Source: Siphonodentalium dalli
Taxonomy: Eukaryota > Mollusca > Scaphopoda > Gadilida > Siphonodentaliidae
Assembly: GCA_032622095.1 (NCBI GenBank)
Contig: CP136067.1
Coordinates: 175,864,556-175,928,555, forward strand
Reading direction: 5' to 3'
Length of the DNA: 64,000 nt
Below are positions 45,926 through 57,622 of this stretch, one piece after another; within the stretch, counting starts at the first letter, position 1, and each line of letters starts with the position of its first letter. Under the pieces are notes generated by a model. The model searched no databases. It was not told the DNA's origin and was given only the letters and a program-made list of their open reading frames with translations. The translations under genes were made by a program, and so were the position numbers.

Positions 45926-46040
45926 GGGTGACGACCCCCCCCCCTTTTCGTACGCCGGATGCGGGGTCTGTTATGGCGTATTCCGGATGCCCGACCACCG
46001 TACGCCGGATGACGTCGGGCACATATATCGGATGCCGGAT
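45926..46040. repeat. Dispersed repeat with ccggatgcc motifs
   Basis: gggtgacgacccccccccccc is followed by several copies of cggatgc and tatggcgtattccggatgcc. The same block in the opposite arrangement is at 51045-51145, ending ggggggtcgtcaccctcata. Confidence 0.65.
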
Positions 46041-46238
46041 GCTTCCATTGATAATGTTTCTTGACGTTAAACAGCCATTCTGAACTCCTCGATCTGTGAC
46101 CTCTGCGGGCCAAGGATGACGGAATCTGACGAGGTTTGCCAAATGGTTAAACAGCAAAAACACAACGAAATTACGTCCGCTAACTTCAGACTTCAGAGTG
46201 ATGGTAAATGGAGGAAAATTGTATCGACCCCCTTGTCT

Positions 46239-46725
46239 TTAAAGGTACTCAATCCGATAAAACTCCTCTCAATTACTATTTCAATGGCTTCGGGGGTCAA
46301 AAATATTTGATTCGAGTCGAGGAAGTCACCCATCAAAGCTCAGATTTGTTAGATATCGATTTTAGAAATCTATTATTTTTCATTATCGGGAATACTTTCT
46401 GGCCCAGAACTCAGTCAAAATTGCGTTATTATTACCACTTGATTTTAGAGTTATCCATCCTTGTCTGTTTGAATAGATTTTGGTGTACACATCCCGAGCA
46501 GATTACGGCAGTTGAAGGCACTTATTAGTACTCATCTCGAGTAAATAACAAATTTCAAAAATCAATATCTAATAACTCTGAGCTTTGTTTGATGGGTTCC
46601 TCGACTCGAATCAAATATTGTTTACCCCCAAAGCCAAATAAATAGTAATATAGGACCCTTTGATCGGATTGTTGTTGTTGGAATCTGTTGAGATGGGGAC
46701 CCTCTGTTCGGATTGAGTACCTTTA
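46239..46725. mobile_element. TTAAAGG-type MITE with AGGTACTCAATCCGA ends, copy 1
   Basis: TTAA aggtactcaatccga and tcggattgagtacct TTAA bound the element. Long arms also pair internally (gattcgagtcgaggaa / ttcctcgactcgaatc). A second copy is at 49942-50383. The frame at 46208-46528 lies within it and is not a gene. Confidence 0.8.
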
Positions 46726-48240
46726 AATGGGGTGATATCCACTATTAAAACATAACTTCGCAAAGCGGAATATTCCCTCAATGAGATAGCGACCACAGCT
46801 TGCTCTCACCCGATAACTTTAATAGAAATTCCGACTCATTTCCGCTTTTATCATAAATAGTAGACACATTCTGACGTTAGGTGGTTCGTTTGAACCATAA
46901 TTAGCAGTCGTAGATGGCGGATAATGTGTGTATCAATAGAAAAATACATGTTTAATTAACCATAAAATTGTCCAACCTGCAGAGCGGTTCGCAAAAATAC
47001 TAGCTAAGTCCAAGTGTGGGTACCCATCATAACTTCGGGTATCAAAGCCGCAGATCGATCATGCGATGAAATGTCGCCAAACCAGAGCTGGGATGTCAAA
47101 TATGCGAATGATATGCTTCACATTTTGACCGTTTCTGCTTGAAAATATCCCAATTATAATTCGGACAGACCGGCACATGGGTCATCTTTAGGGTGTGGGT
47201 GCATGCACAAGAGTGAAAGCATGTATGTTTGTTTGTGTTTCATATATGTTCTGATGTCATTAATAGTATAGGCTATGATGTGTTAAATCAGTGTAACTCA
47301 CGAGTTAGCAGGGATTTGGCTGGAGGTCTCTGTTAGGGGTGTTCACCTATAGTTTCTAAATGCACCCCTTCCAGTAATTTCTATTTGCACCCCATGTTAG
47401 GTTCGAGTTTTCATCGAGTTTACAACGGGTTCTTCCAACATTCGCAAATATAGATATAGCGAGTATTGCAGCATCATACAATTAATAGCTACGTGGGGTT
47501 CATGATCGAGATTACAACGTTTCAGCCCATAAAACACCTGCATGGTAGCTCGACATCTCGATGTTATGCATGAAACGGTCATTAAATCGCAATGTCTCAT
47601 GTACTCGATTTGTTCTTTGTTGTGTATACGCATATATTACCTGCACCAACGAAGCGTCATTTTCCCCTCCCTTAATTTCCATATGATAGAAACACTCGTC
47701 AAGCATGCACGGATAAGCATAATACCCTGTATATCCAGGTATATCATGGACATTACGCAATTCGAAGTATCTCCATGTGAGATGAATTATTTAGCCCTTT
47801 CTTTATACTAAATGGAATAATGACATTCAATTATAAAAAAAACTGGTGTAAGGGTGTATTATATTAATTCTGAGGGATTTTCAGGTAATATGAGCAGAAG
47901 AAAGATACAAATATACACTATGACATTTTCATATAATGGGGAGGTTTAGATTGATAAACCTTCTAACGTGGCCCTTCCAACATAACTGGCTATTAACCGA
48001 GAGCCTGCTGGGTTTTATTTACACAATCGCGTACGAAAGATTTGATGCCTCAAATGTGTTACACCCCAGGAATGTTCAAATAAATCAGATTTTCTAGGTT
48101 CCGTATTCCTCCAGAGACCCCACGCCCCCCCCCCCCCCCAATAATGACTATATTTGCACTTATGAGTACGAAGCTGATTTTTATAATATTAATAGTGATC
48201 CAGGAATCACTGATCAACAATACACAATTTCTGAAAAGCA
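46726..48240. other. Unassigned non-coding stretch
   Basis: Overlapping frames of 78-89 codons on both strands around 47400-47810 show no domain. A run of about 13 C lies near 48126-48139. Confidence 0.4.
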
Positions 48241-49650
48241 AATCACTATATCGAACTAGAAGGTGACCCGACATCGTCCGGGCTTTGACCTTGAATTGTC
48301 TATTTTGAAGGCCAACGTTAAGTGGGGTCACGATTTGAACCGTCCAAAACACTGCCCGAACAAACGTACCCGACAAAAGTACCCGTCGAAATACATCCGG
48401 TTTTACCCGATTTGACCTTGTAGAAGGTGACCCGACTTCGTCCGGGCTTTGACCTTGAATTGACCATTTTGAAGGTCAAGGTCAGGTGGGGTCAAACACC
48501 AACACCCCAAAAATGGTGGAAATCGGCCCAGCGGATACCGGGAAATCGGCTCAGCGGATACCGAGGTACCCTATGCATCAAATTTCGTCCGTAAAAATCC
48601 GCCAGTTTAACCCGATTTGATTTCCACTCAAGTAATACGCCTCATATACACACGCTCATTAATTATCAAGTTTCAACGTAAAGATAAATTACCATCGGTG
48701 CCCGAGATATCGCCAAGACGTCTGAAACAGTCAAATGCATCGGCCGGTTAAGCGTTAACGTGATCTAACGTTATGACCTCTAACGACGTCATAGAAGTTA
48801 CGCATTGTTTTTATCCTGATGGAAGATAGTACCACTTCTTCTTGATAATTGAGGCAGATAACTAAAACGGATACACACGCATTATATATCGTTGGAAAGA
48901 GGAAACACGAAAGATTCTCACAGTGTCATTATTATGACTGGCATTTTAGTATTCGCGCTGTTTCGAATCGATTTGTAAGCATCACACACACACACAGACA
49001 CACACACAGATCTTCCAAAATATATAATAGACTAGAAGGTGACCCGACTTCGTCCGGGCTTTGACCTTGAATTGTCCATTTTAAAGGTCAAGGTAAAATG
49101 GGGTCACGATTTGATCAGTCCAAAATACTGCACGGACAAAAGTACCTGACAAACGTGCCCGTCGAAATCCATCCGGTTTTACCCGATTTGACCTTGAATT
49201 GATCATTTAGAAGGTCAAGGTGAGGTCGGGGTCACGATTTGACCCGTCCAAAACACTCAGTGGACAAAAGTAACCCCATGTATCAAATTTCGTCGAAATC
49301 CAATCAAAATTGGCGATTTGACCTTGAATTGACCCGATTTCAAGGTCAAGGTCACGTCGCACGGGCAAATTAATGAGCCTATGCCACTCCCCGGCCGAAA
49401 ATACCCCCACATACCAAGTTTCATCGAAATCCCGTGATATACGGGCGTTTGACCTTGAAATTATCCTATTTCAGGGTCAAGGTCACGTCGCACAGGCAAA
49501 TTAATAGGCTCATGTCACCCCTCGGCCGAAAGTACCCCCACATACCAAGTTTGATCTAAATCCCGAGATATTCGGGCGTTTGACCTTGAAATTACCCGAT
49601 TTCAAGGTCAAGGTCACGTCGCACGGACAAATTAATGCTTTGCAAATCAG
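48241..49650. repeat. Tandem array with palindromic TGACCTTGA..TCAAGGTCA cores
   Basis: Units of about 130 bp start with a gacccgacttcgtccgggc or ccgagatattcgggcg block followed by tgaccttgaa, 15-17 bp, and aaggtcaaggtca. Cores lie at about 48450, 49063, 49189, 49319, 49451 and 49581, with an earlier diverged one near 48286. The non-array interval 48600-49020 separates the first two from the rest. TCAAGGTCA is exact at 48476, 49346, 49477 and 49608. A CA-rich microsatellite lies at about 48985-49010. Confidence 0.8.
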
Positions 49651-49941
49651 AATGCAATCTCGATGTGTTATACATAATGACGTTAGCCTAGTCGGCAGTG
49701 GTAACGTATTCTGTCGGATGGGAAATTGGAGGCCCATATTTCCATCTGTTGTATGTCAAGGGATATTTTGTTAAAACGTCCGCCAATACAGATTTCAATT
49801 ATATGGATACTCTACTTCAAGAAACTAACCGAATTGGCTCTTATGGTTAACTTCGATTTTTCGGTGAAACATCATGTCCATTGGGCCCACTTAGCTGAGA
49901 ATGTGCTTACTATACTGCACATGTATAATGCTATACGTTTG

Positions 49942-50383
49942 TTAAAGGTACTCAATCCGAATAAACGCTCGCAAATTACTATTTCCTTGGCTTCGGGGGG
50001 GGGGGGGGGGTAAAACATATTTGATTCGAGTCGAGGAACCCATCCATCACCGCTCAGAGTGATCAAATATCGATGTTTGAAATCTATTATTTTAGGTGGC
50101 CCAATAGACAGTCAACGAGAAGAATTTCATTGACCAAATTGCGGGTAAAATCAAGTGGCTTTTTGTGTTAGATATTTGACAAACCGGCAAAATTTCGTTG
50201 AACAAAATGTTGATAAATAACAGGTTTTGCAGGGTTTTGTGGAATTTTATACTATAGTTGATTGTGCTTTTCGTTATATTGGGGCAATTATTAGATTATG
50301 ATAACTGAAGAGGCATTTCAAAACATGTTGTCGTTTTTGTTGGAATGTGATGATATGGAGACCCTCTGATTGAGTACCTTTAA
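49942..50383. mobile_element. TTAAAGG-type MITE with AGGTACTCAATCC ends, copy 2
   Basis: TTAA aggtactcaatccga on the left and tgattgagtacct TTAA on the right. The left half matches 46239 closely, including cttcgggggg and gattcgagtcgaggaa; a G run of about 12 lies near 49998. The right half differs from copy 1. Confidence 0.75.
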
Positions 50384-50620
50384 TTTGAAATATTAAATAT
50401 TAAAAAGATGTTAGTTTTCTATTTGCGTGTCCCTGGTGTTCAATACTACCGTGTACGACCACGAACGGTCACCCAAGATTGGCTATATACCCGGTAGGTG
50501 GTTTCCGCACGTATGCCACTTCAACTTCTCCTCATTCAGTATATTATACCACTCCTGTCATTTGGAACATGGTCTATGCCTTTCACCCCCACCCAAAACG
50601 CCCTATCATGTCATTAACTC

Positions 50621-50856
50621 GCGGCCATATTAGATCCACCATGCATGCAGGTCCGGTTCCATGGTATCAGATATTCTTCCATGCAGTCCCGGTTGTTTTA
50701 TTGCTACAGATCAAAGTTCTGGAGTAGCATTTCCATATATGGAGCTTTTGAATATTCATGACTTCCATTTATGTCAAATATGGAAATGCTACTCCAAAAC
50801 TTTGAACTGTAGCACTAAAACCACGGAACCGGACCTGGTGGATCCAATATGGCCGC
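50621..50856. mobile_element. Palindromic MITE with GCGGCCATAT ends
   Basis: gcggccatattagatccacc pairs with ggtggatccaatatggccgc, and inner segments pair too (aggtccggttcc / ggaaccggacct; ggagtagcatttccatat / atatggaaatgctactcc). The palindrome is 236 bp with a short loop. No target duplication is clear. Confidence 0.75.
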
Positions 50857-51619
50857 AAGTAATTTAGACAGGGCGTATATATATATGTATGATATGAGAT
50901 CATACATTTAGTAAAAAGTTTAATCTTTCCGTAAAGCTGCTAAATCAAACCATTACTAGTCAATACGGAGACTAATTCCAATACCTCATGCCAACGTTCA
51001 CTTCGTTCCCGAGTCTGTTTTCAATAAATTTAATCAAATAGTATTCCGGATGCCGCCTCTCTGTTATGGCGTATTCCGGATGCCGGGGTCCATTTTAAGC
51101 CGGATGCCGGATGCCAGGGGGAGGGGGGTCGTCACCCTCATATATCCCAAAATAAATTCACTCGCTTTTAGAGGTACCATGATTATTGATTTTGATAATC
51201 GGTCATCAATAATTGACTATAATCGATTAATCGTACATAATAATAATAACATCAGTAGAAGTATTCCGTAATATATGGCCTATTGCCATATTGGGTGGGT
51301 GCTGGTTAACTGCTATCGCTGCTTGTTTGAGGCATCGGCTGATGTAATTTTTGTGTTAATAAAGCGCATTATAAACCACCGGTAATGACTAATGAGCACA
51401 ATTTATTCAATACAAGCACAGTTCTCGGCGATGTCATGGTTATACGGTAATATTTGTGAGTTCTTTGGAACGAACGTAGCGATTAATTTAACAGCCAAAC
51501 ATACAAGCAATATAAAAGTAGGAATGCAGGACGGACCGACGTTGGTTCTTAAAAATGAAAGTGTTACAGTCAAGCTCAACTTGGAAAGGGAAAAATTTCC
51601 ACTACATGTACTAGTAGTT

Positions 51620-51850
51620 ATGGAAATAGTAAAATCCAAGATGGCTGCTGGCGGTCATGTTTTTTGGCCGAATAACCCCAACCCCAAAAAGACTCGTTCC
51701 CATCTACATGTCATACATTAACAGCAGTATGACCTGTAGCCTGCGCCAATGGATTGAATTTTGAAATGCGAGATGGCCGCTGGCAGCCATGTTTTTATGC
51801 CGAATGACCCAAAATGACTCGTTCTCATCTACATGTCAATGCAGAGAAGG
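51620..51850. repeat. Two fragments of the 41.9-43.2 kb repeat family
   Basis: aaatccaagatggctgctgg and later aaatgcgagatggccgctgg, each followed by a catgttttt..gccgaat box and a ctcgttc.catctacatgtca box, make a local tandem pair with a period of about 130 bp. Confidence 0.65.
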
Positions 51851-52699
51851 ATCCAGGGATGTTTTGATACCTGTTACAGGTTTGGGCGCCCAAACTCTGG
51901 AGACCCAAATGTCCCCAAATTCCAAGTGGATAATATTTATTCAAGTTGGATTTTCCATATTTTTAAGGAATTTTTCTATAAATCAAACACATGTAGTGCA
52001 AATCATCAACCTGCAGATGATATAGTCTATTATATAGAGCCTTTATTTGCAGAATAAGTGTCCAGTACTGAATTTTTTAACATCCAAATTTATATGGGGA
52101 CATATTCAAATACAGAACAGACATCCAGGTATTAAATCTCCATGTACCCCAAGATGTTGCCGGAGATAACAATTTTGTCCCCACAACAATAACCATGTCT
52201 CCTTAATTTAAGTGTGTTTTTCATAGGTTATCGGATTAATTCACACCAATAAGAATAATTCAGTAGCTGACCTAAGGACCCGGCATCAAGTGACGTCAAA
52301 TTCAGAGTGCGAGAGCAACGTCACAATTGGTGGAAACTGCCAATTCAAGGGTCATTTAATATTAATATACCCCCGATGTTTCACATGCTCATATACCCCC
52401 CCCCCCCCGATGTTTGGCGCACGTTCTCTTATACCCTGCCGTCAAGGGTGACAGGAAACATGGCGATTTAAACGTGGCTTTGTAGCCAATCAGATTGCTA
52501 GTTACAACCGGATGTGGGGACAAAGTGTATTAGTTACATGTATAACGTTTTCAAGATCGATTCCGGCATAAACTGCGCGTATTAAAGTTACAGTACCCGG
52601 TAAGTATAACATTTGGTGGCACCCGGAATTGACAGTGTTACTAATATAGACACACATGGTGACCCGACTATTAATTGAAAGAATGAAATTGACAAGACA

Positions 52700-52963
52700 A
52701 TGTCTCACTCGTCGTTTGAGGTCAAAGACATCACTGCGACATTCATGATGGCAATGATTGACGTGGCTTTATCGTTTGTTGGAGACAGCTTTGATCTAGA
52801 CACTGTGTATATTTCAATTGATCTCGCACCGTCGGATTATGATGCGATGCTGTGTAAAAAAAGGTCGCTTAAGGATGAAGTTAAGGTGACGTCATTGGTG
52901 CTACCGTATATAAATGATACTGGCATTAAGAACTGGTTATTGTACCGGTACTCTACAACGTAG
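52700..52963 (+). CDS. Unrecognised 87-codon open frame
   Basis: The frame starts at an ATG in context gacaATGt and runs 87 codons to TAG. The product is acidic in the middle (SFVGDSFDLDTVYISIDLAP, SDYDAM), has a Lys/Arg cluster (KKRSLKDEVK), and shows no low-complexity bias, no signal peptide and no known domain that I recognise. It does not overlap a repeat I can identify. It could be a small gene, one exon of a larger gene, or a chance frame in DNA that is less AT-rich than its surroundings. Confidence 0.25.
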   Translation: MSHSSFEVKDITATFMMAMIDVALSFVGDSFDLDTVYISIDLAPSDYDAMLCKKRSLKDEVKVTSLVLPYINDTGIKNWLLYRYSTT

Positions 52964-53328
52964 CCTATACTATAGGGCGTATTTAGTCGGAACATTAACA
53001 TTTTATAGTGACACCGTTCGGCACCGGTTTATTGGTGATCACGTACCGTATTATATAATATATTTAAAACCTGTATAAATGATCGTGTTTTAATCATTAT
53101 CCACCACATGTCTAATTATATAATTACATTACGTGTGTTGGATAAATATTAAGATGTTTACTGTATTATTTCCCAAATAAATTGGTGTCTATGCAGGGAA
53201 ATGCGCTATGCAATAGACCGTCATTGCATCAGCCATGTACAATGAATTTTCCATACCATGTTATGTTTGAAAGTTTTGATATCGGGTACCAACTAGTCGA
53301 CGCAACGCGACTTTTGGGCCTTGACTAG

Positions 53329-53583
53329 TTGACTTTGAAATTCACTAATCGTTTCAACACTAGACTGCGCCACGATTATGGTACAACCGTGATGATCACG
53401 CAAACCATCACAGAGCTGCCGGTACCTGCACAGGTTGCACGAGTAACACACCGACCTTCCACGAGTAACCAGTGCCAGGACTGGGAGGCCAAAACATATG
53501 AGCAGTGGGCTATTGCCTATAGATACACATTGGACTATACAGAGGTCCCCGATGGTCGTGGAAGGAGACTCAAGGGGATATAA
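53329..53583 (+). CDS. Unrecognised 84-codon open frame
   Basis: From about codon 20 the frame becomes GC-richer than its surroundings and reads TVMITQTITELPVPAQVARV, then QCQDWEAKTYEQWAIAYRYT and a basic end DGRGRRLKGI before TAA. The composition looks protein-like, whereas the first 20 codons do not, and the listed start is not an ATG in a good context. It may be a terminal exon whose acceptor lies near 53380-53400. No domain is recognised. Confidence 0.25.
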   Translation: MTLKFTNRFNTRLRHDYGTTVMITQTITELPVPAQVARVTHRPSTSNQCQDWEAKTYEQWAIAYRYTLDYTEVPDGRGRRLKGI

Positions 53584-53754
53584 TGATTTTTTTGTATTAG
53601 TCTATTCCCGGTGATAAAAGACTTGTAAGTGGTATACAATGATTCGAAATATACCTAATCACACGACCGCTTTCAAATCAGAATGTAAGAACTAACTTAC
53701 TATTAATACTAAAAACTTACTAAAGATTCGAAATTGAATTGAATCTTCGTCAGA

Positions 53755-53927
53755 CCCCTCGTCTTTGGTCGTTTCGTACCATGTAGAAAATCATCGATGG
53801 GCACCTGTGTACGAAACGACCAATTGATTTTCTACATGGTATGAAACGACCAAACAATGCGGTACAAAACGACCAAAAAATATGGTACAAAAGTCAAAAC
53901 GACCAGATGATACGAAACGTCCAGGTA
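53755..53927. repeat. Irregular gtacgaaacgacc repeat at the duplication boundary
   Basis: Variants of ggtacgaaacgaccaa recur about six times, the first in reverse complement (ttggtcgtttcgtacc). An inverted pair catgtagaaaatca / tgattttctacatg lies at 53780-53843. The array ends exactly where the 4.6-kb duplicated block begins, and it has no counterpart at the other copy (25.5-25.6 kb). Confidence 0.75.
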
Positions 53928-55599
53928 CACCTATATACGGTTACGGCCAGTATGAGCCCTTAGTGGAGAATATATTTTGAAATGCCACATCGCAATTGTG
54001 GGTTTTCATCATTCCAAAAGGCTACGACTTTCATTGGAACTAATATATGGCTTATATTATGTACCGTTAGTATGACATTAGTATGTGATAATAGCGGCTT
54101 CTTTTCAATTTCTGGCCGCCAGTTTGGCCGCCATATTGACTGTGAGTATCACTTGCCAAACCCTAATGAATAATTCATACATATCAACATATAATGGTGG
54201 GTATAAATCGCGAAACAATAACGCCCATCCTAAGAAAGTAAAGGAATGTAGGCGTATTTTCAAATTTCGGTCGCCATTTTGGCCGCCATCTTCGATTTGG
54301 AAAACCATTTCTTGCTTAAGATGTAAGGTAATTACTTCACCTCAGTATTTCCAACTCAACTGTACGTATGGATGGAGTTGTCTCGACAATAATGCCCAAT
54401 GATGTGAATATGAGGGACTTTTGGTGATTTTTCAAAATATGTCCGCCATTGTGGGCGCCATTTTGGATTTGGGATACTTTTATTTGGATATGGTACAAGG
54501 AAAGTTCTTCGCCTAAGTGTTCCCAACTCACAATAGTAAGCAGGTGTGGAGTTTTCATGACAATAATGCTCACTGATGTTAAAATCGGCGATTTTCATCG
54601 ATTTTGTATTTCTGGTGGCCATTTTGGCCGCCATCTTGGATTTAGGTAAATATTCCTCAACTCAGGTATAAGAGGAATCATAGCTCGAGTATCTCCTGCA
54701 CATATATATGCATGGGTGTTGTTATAATAGCAATAACATTCATTGATTCGAAACATTACATCGCGTTATTAACGTAGATTCGGCTTTGACCTATTATACC
54801 GGCATTTGGGAAAACGTGATATCGGACAAAAATATTCCGCAATAAATGTATATTATGGTCCCCATGTGGTCGAAAATGACTCCTCTATATGATAAATGTA
54901 TAACATGACGCAAACATGCCAATATGTTCCCACAGAGACAAACGAAAGGTGGTAACATGTCAGAAAAATAGCATATTTTCAAATTTCAGCGGCCATCTTA
55001 GCCGCCATATTGGATTCTGGTGTCGGATTTTTGGCTAATTTGTAAGGGTTGTATATTAGCATAACGAATCGAGCGGAAAACAAGACCGCATGTGATATCA
55101 TCTTTACTATAATGGCGATCAAAGAGACATGGTGCATTTAAACAAATGGCCGCCATGATGGACGCCATCTTGTCTGGAGTCTCTGCGGCCACTTTTTTTT
55201 CTTGTTAACAAGTGAAACAAATTAGAGGAGACCTTAAGGAAGAAAATTAGTGGGGTGAAGTTGAGTCCTGGGGGGGGGGTGCAGAGGTCGACCAATATCT
55301 CCTGGACTACTACGTGCGAAGTAAAATGTATGTAGTTCAACCTGTCACGATGCTACCAGAATGTGCCTGTAAATAGCATGAAATTATCACGCAACAATCA
55401 ATCATAAAAGTAGTTGAAGTCAAATGCTAGTGCATGGCACCCTTCCGTTCATGTTCTGGCACGATGTGGTTTTCTAAGACGAAATGCCTGCAAAACGTAC
55501 CGTGCAAAATTGCCAGCGTATGAACTAGTCGAAACATGGGTATATGGACCAACAGCGCAAATGAGTATACATTCACCGCTCCTGTTATGATTTAAATTT

Positions 55600-56736
55600 T
55601 TAATTTTCGCATAGTGTTTCGTTATGGTAAGTCCTCCAGATAGCGTCAGAAAAAGTGGAATTCACTTGCTGTCCGTAGAGTTTCTTGTTTGTCACAAAGT
55701 CACACACACCAGGCGGTTTCCATGGATCGTACCACCCTTTTTTGTTCAAAGATTTTAGATCTGCATTGAATATACTTCCAAGAATACCGGTTATATGAAC
55801 ATCCTCGTTGTTACTGTATGGTATGTGCTTAGATACGTGCACAATTGATGTAGCCAAGGAAGACGGCATCACGTAAAGGCAGCCGCTATTGTATGGCGGA
55901 TAAGATTTAAACGGAAAGGCCTCTTTAGATACACTGTTCTTTCCCTTTCTGACGACAAGGCTCTTAAAAATTTTGTATCCAAGAATACTATTATTCATGT
56001 CTGTCGTTCCAAGATAGTCAATCAGCAACGGCAGATTAAGGAACACATCATCGTCTGTTTTCACAACAAATTCCGCGAGGTGGCAGTCACGTGACATCCA
56101 CCGGAATCCAATCAGAACTTTTAGCGTCAGATTGTAATAGTTATCGACGAAGTTAACTTGAAGTACATCGCCATGTTCCCGGGACTCATTTATTAAAGCT
56201 TCGTTAGCACTACTGTTTCCAGCGAGCCCGAATACGAACACTAACTCTATTTTCTCGTCAAATGTCTTGGTTATGTTTGGCCACTTCTGTGTTCGTGCCA
56301 TGCTACCCCAATTGCGACGAATAGCGTTTCGTTTGTTTATATTTCCAGGATGTGAGATGATGAGGATGAGTAAATACGGATTCTTTTGTTTTGAACACAC
56401 GGATTGTGGCTTGACCAGAGTCTCGAAATCCAAGAAAAGCACGCTTTTCTTTCGGAGCTTGATGTATGACGCGTAGGTTTCTACAAGCCCTTTATCCGGT
56501 GGTATAGTACTGCTAACTGTAGTCTCCCTGGCTGGCGTGGTGATAATATTTTCAGAGGGTTTATCCCTGACTTTATTGACAGCACGGTTCGTCGAAAGTA
56601 CCTCTTCTACAATCTGACGTTTCATCAAGATGACACAGACTATAAAAAACACGCCGAAGCCAAACTGTAAGAAAATAAACTGGCGAAATATCCTCATTTT
56701 GCTGCCACACTTGCTGCTGCACTGAAATGGAAACAT
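55600..56736 (-). CDS. Beta-1,3-galactosyltransferase-like, GT31 family (copy 2)
   Basis: The product has 378 residues with the same domain order and motifs as copy 1: anchor at about 19-38, RNAIRRNWG, VVKTDDDVF, YPPYNSGCLYV, EDVHITG. I see two amino-acid differences from copy 1: Asp44 to Glu, and His to Tyr in the segment KHIPYSNNEDV just before the EDV motif. Two further nucleotide changes are silent. The third gene copy at 63 kb also has Tyr there, so His in copy 1 is probably the derived state. The likely start is again Met14 (56695-56697), because the first ATG lies inside an acceptor-like ttccatttcag. Upstream, the 411-bp MITE is retained. The enzyme should act as a Golgi type II glycosyltransferase; specificity is unknown. 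Confidence 0.92.
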   Translation of the reverse strand: MFPFQCSSKCGSKMRIFRQFIFLQFGFGVFFIVCVILMKRQIVEEVLSTNRAVNKVRDKPSENIITTPARETTVSSTIPPDKGLVETYASYIKLRKKSVLFLDFETLVKPQSVCSKQKNPYLLILIISHPGNINKRNAIRRNWGSMARTQKWPNITKTFDEKIELVFVFGLAGNSSANEALINESREHGDVLQVNFVDNYYNLTLKVLIGFRWMSRDCHLAEFVVKTDDDVFLNLPLLIDYLGTTDMNNSILGYKIFKSLVVRKGKNSVSKEAFPFKSYPPYNSGCLYVMPSSLATSIVHVSKHIPYSNNEDVHITGILGSIFNADLKSLNKKGWYDPWKPPGVCDFVTNKKLYGQQVNSTFSDAIWRTYHNETLCEN

Positions 56737-56847
56737 ATGACATTAGTTGCCGGAAGGCCAGAATGTCTCCGTTAGGGTGGTGGCACTGGTGGGAGTACAA
56801 CTTTGCATTTGTATAACTGCACTGCTTAATCCAGGCCGAAATTAAGC

Positions 56848-57258
56848 CTGCAAATAGGGTGTCTATCATTTGCAGAATGAGGTCCTCAGAGGGTGAAGTT
56901 AATGACGCTATCCCACGTAGCGGGCTAGCGTCACAAAAGTCACCCTCTGTGGACCTTATTCTGCTTACGCCTCATCTTCTGGGAAGTACATGTTATCAAT
57001 AGTCTCAATTAGCATTATTTTTAGTTACCTTTTCCCGTCTCTTCAGTTCTATATCACATAATTTGCAGAAGATAAAATGCATAATCGAGGTGGCCAACTT
57101 CGACTGGGGAACTTTAATCTGATCCTAGGTCTCCCATAGCAGTTGAGGTCTAAGCAGAATGAGGTCCCCCGATGGGTGAATTTGGTGACGCTAGCCCGTT
57201 GTACTAAATTCACCCTCTGGGGACCTCGTTGTGCAAATGATAGACACCCTATTTGCAG
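56848..57258. mobile_element. 411-bp MITE upstream of galactosyltransferase copy 2
   Basis: This is the duplicate of 28530-28940 with the same ctgcaaatagggtgtctatc ends and the same length. It was carried along by the segmental duplication, not inserted independently. Confidence 0.8.
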
Positions 57259-57622
57259 CCTTGGTCGAAATGTTCAAGTCCGGGAATTTCCATTTGCGAC
57301 CACTTGTGCTGGAAATTTCCAATTGACACCTCGACCTGGCCAAGTTTTGGAAATAACACCCCCATCATTGGCAATCATCAAAATCTTAGACCTTTAGTTG
57401 GAACAGATTCGACGTTTTGATTTACATAATTGCTAATTTTACTCTATATATTCGCAAATCAAATTACCAGAACAATTAGTTTCAATGAAGTGTATAGTTA
57501 TATCGGGACATCGGCAGTTTTAATGCTGGAGGAAACGCAAATGGAGTTACTTTCACTTCGAAATCACTTTATGCTACACGTAGAAACCACCAATTACCGT
57601 TGAAAATTTAACATAAAATACA

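Noticed and set aside
46208-46528. 106-codon plus-strand frame
   Set aside because: Almost wholly inside a TTAA-flanked MITE whose second copy at 49942 does not keep the frame.
51392-51721. 109-codon plus-strand frame with KSKMAAGGHVFWP
   Set aside because: The end is made of the dispersed aaatccaagatggc repeat; an equally long frame lies opposite.
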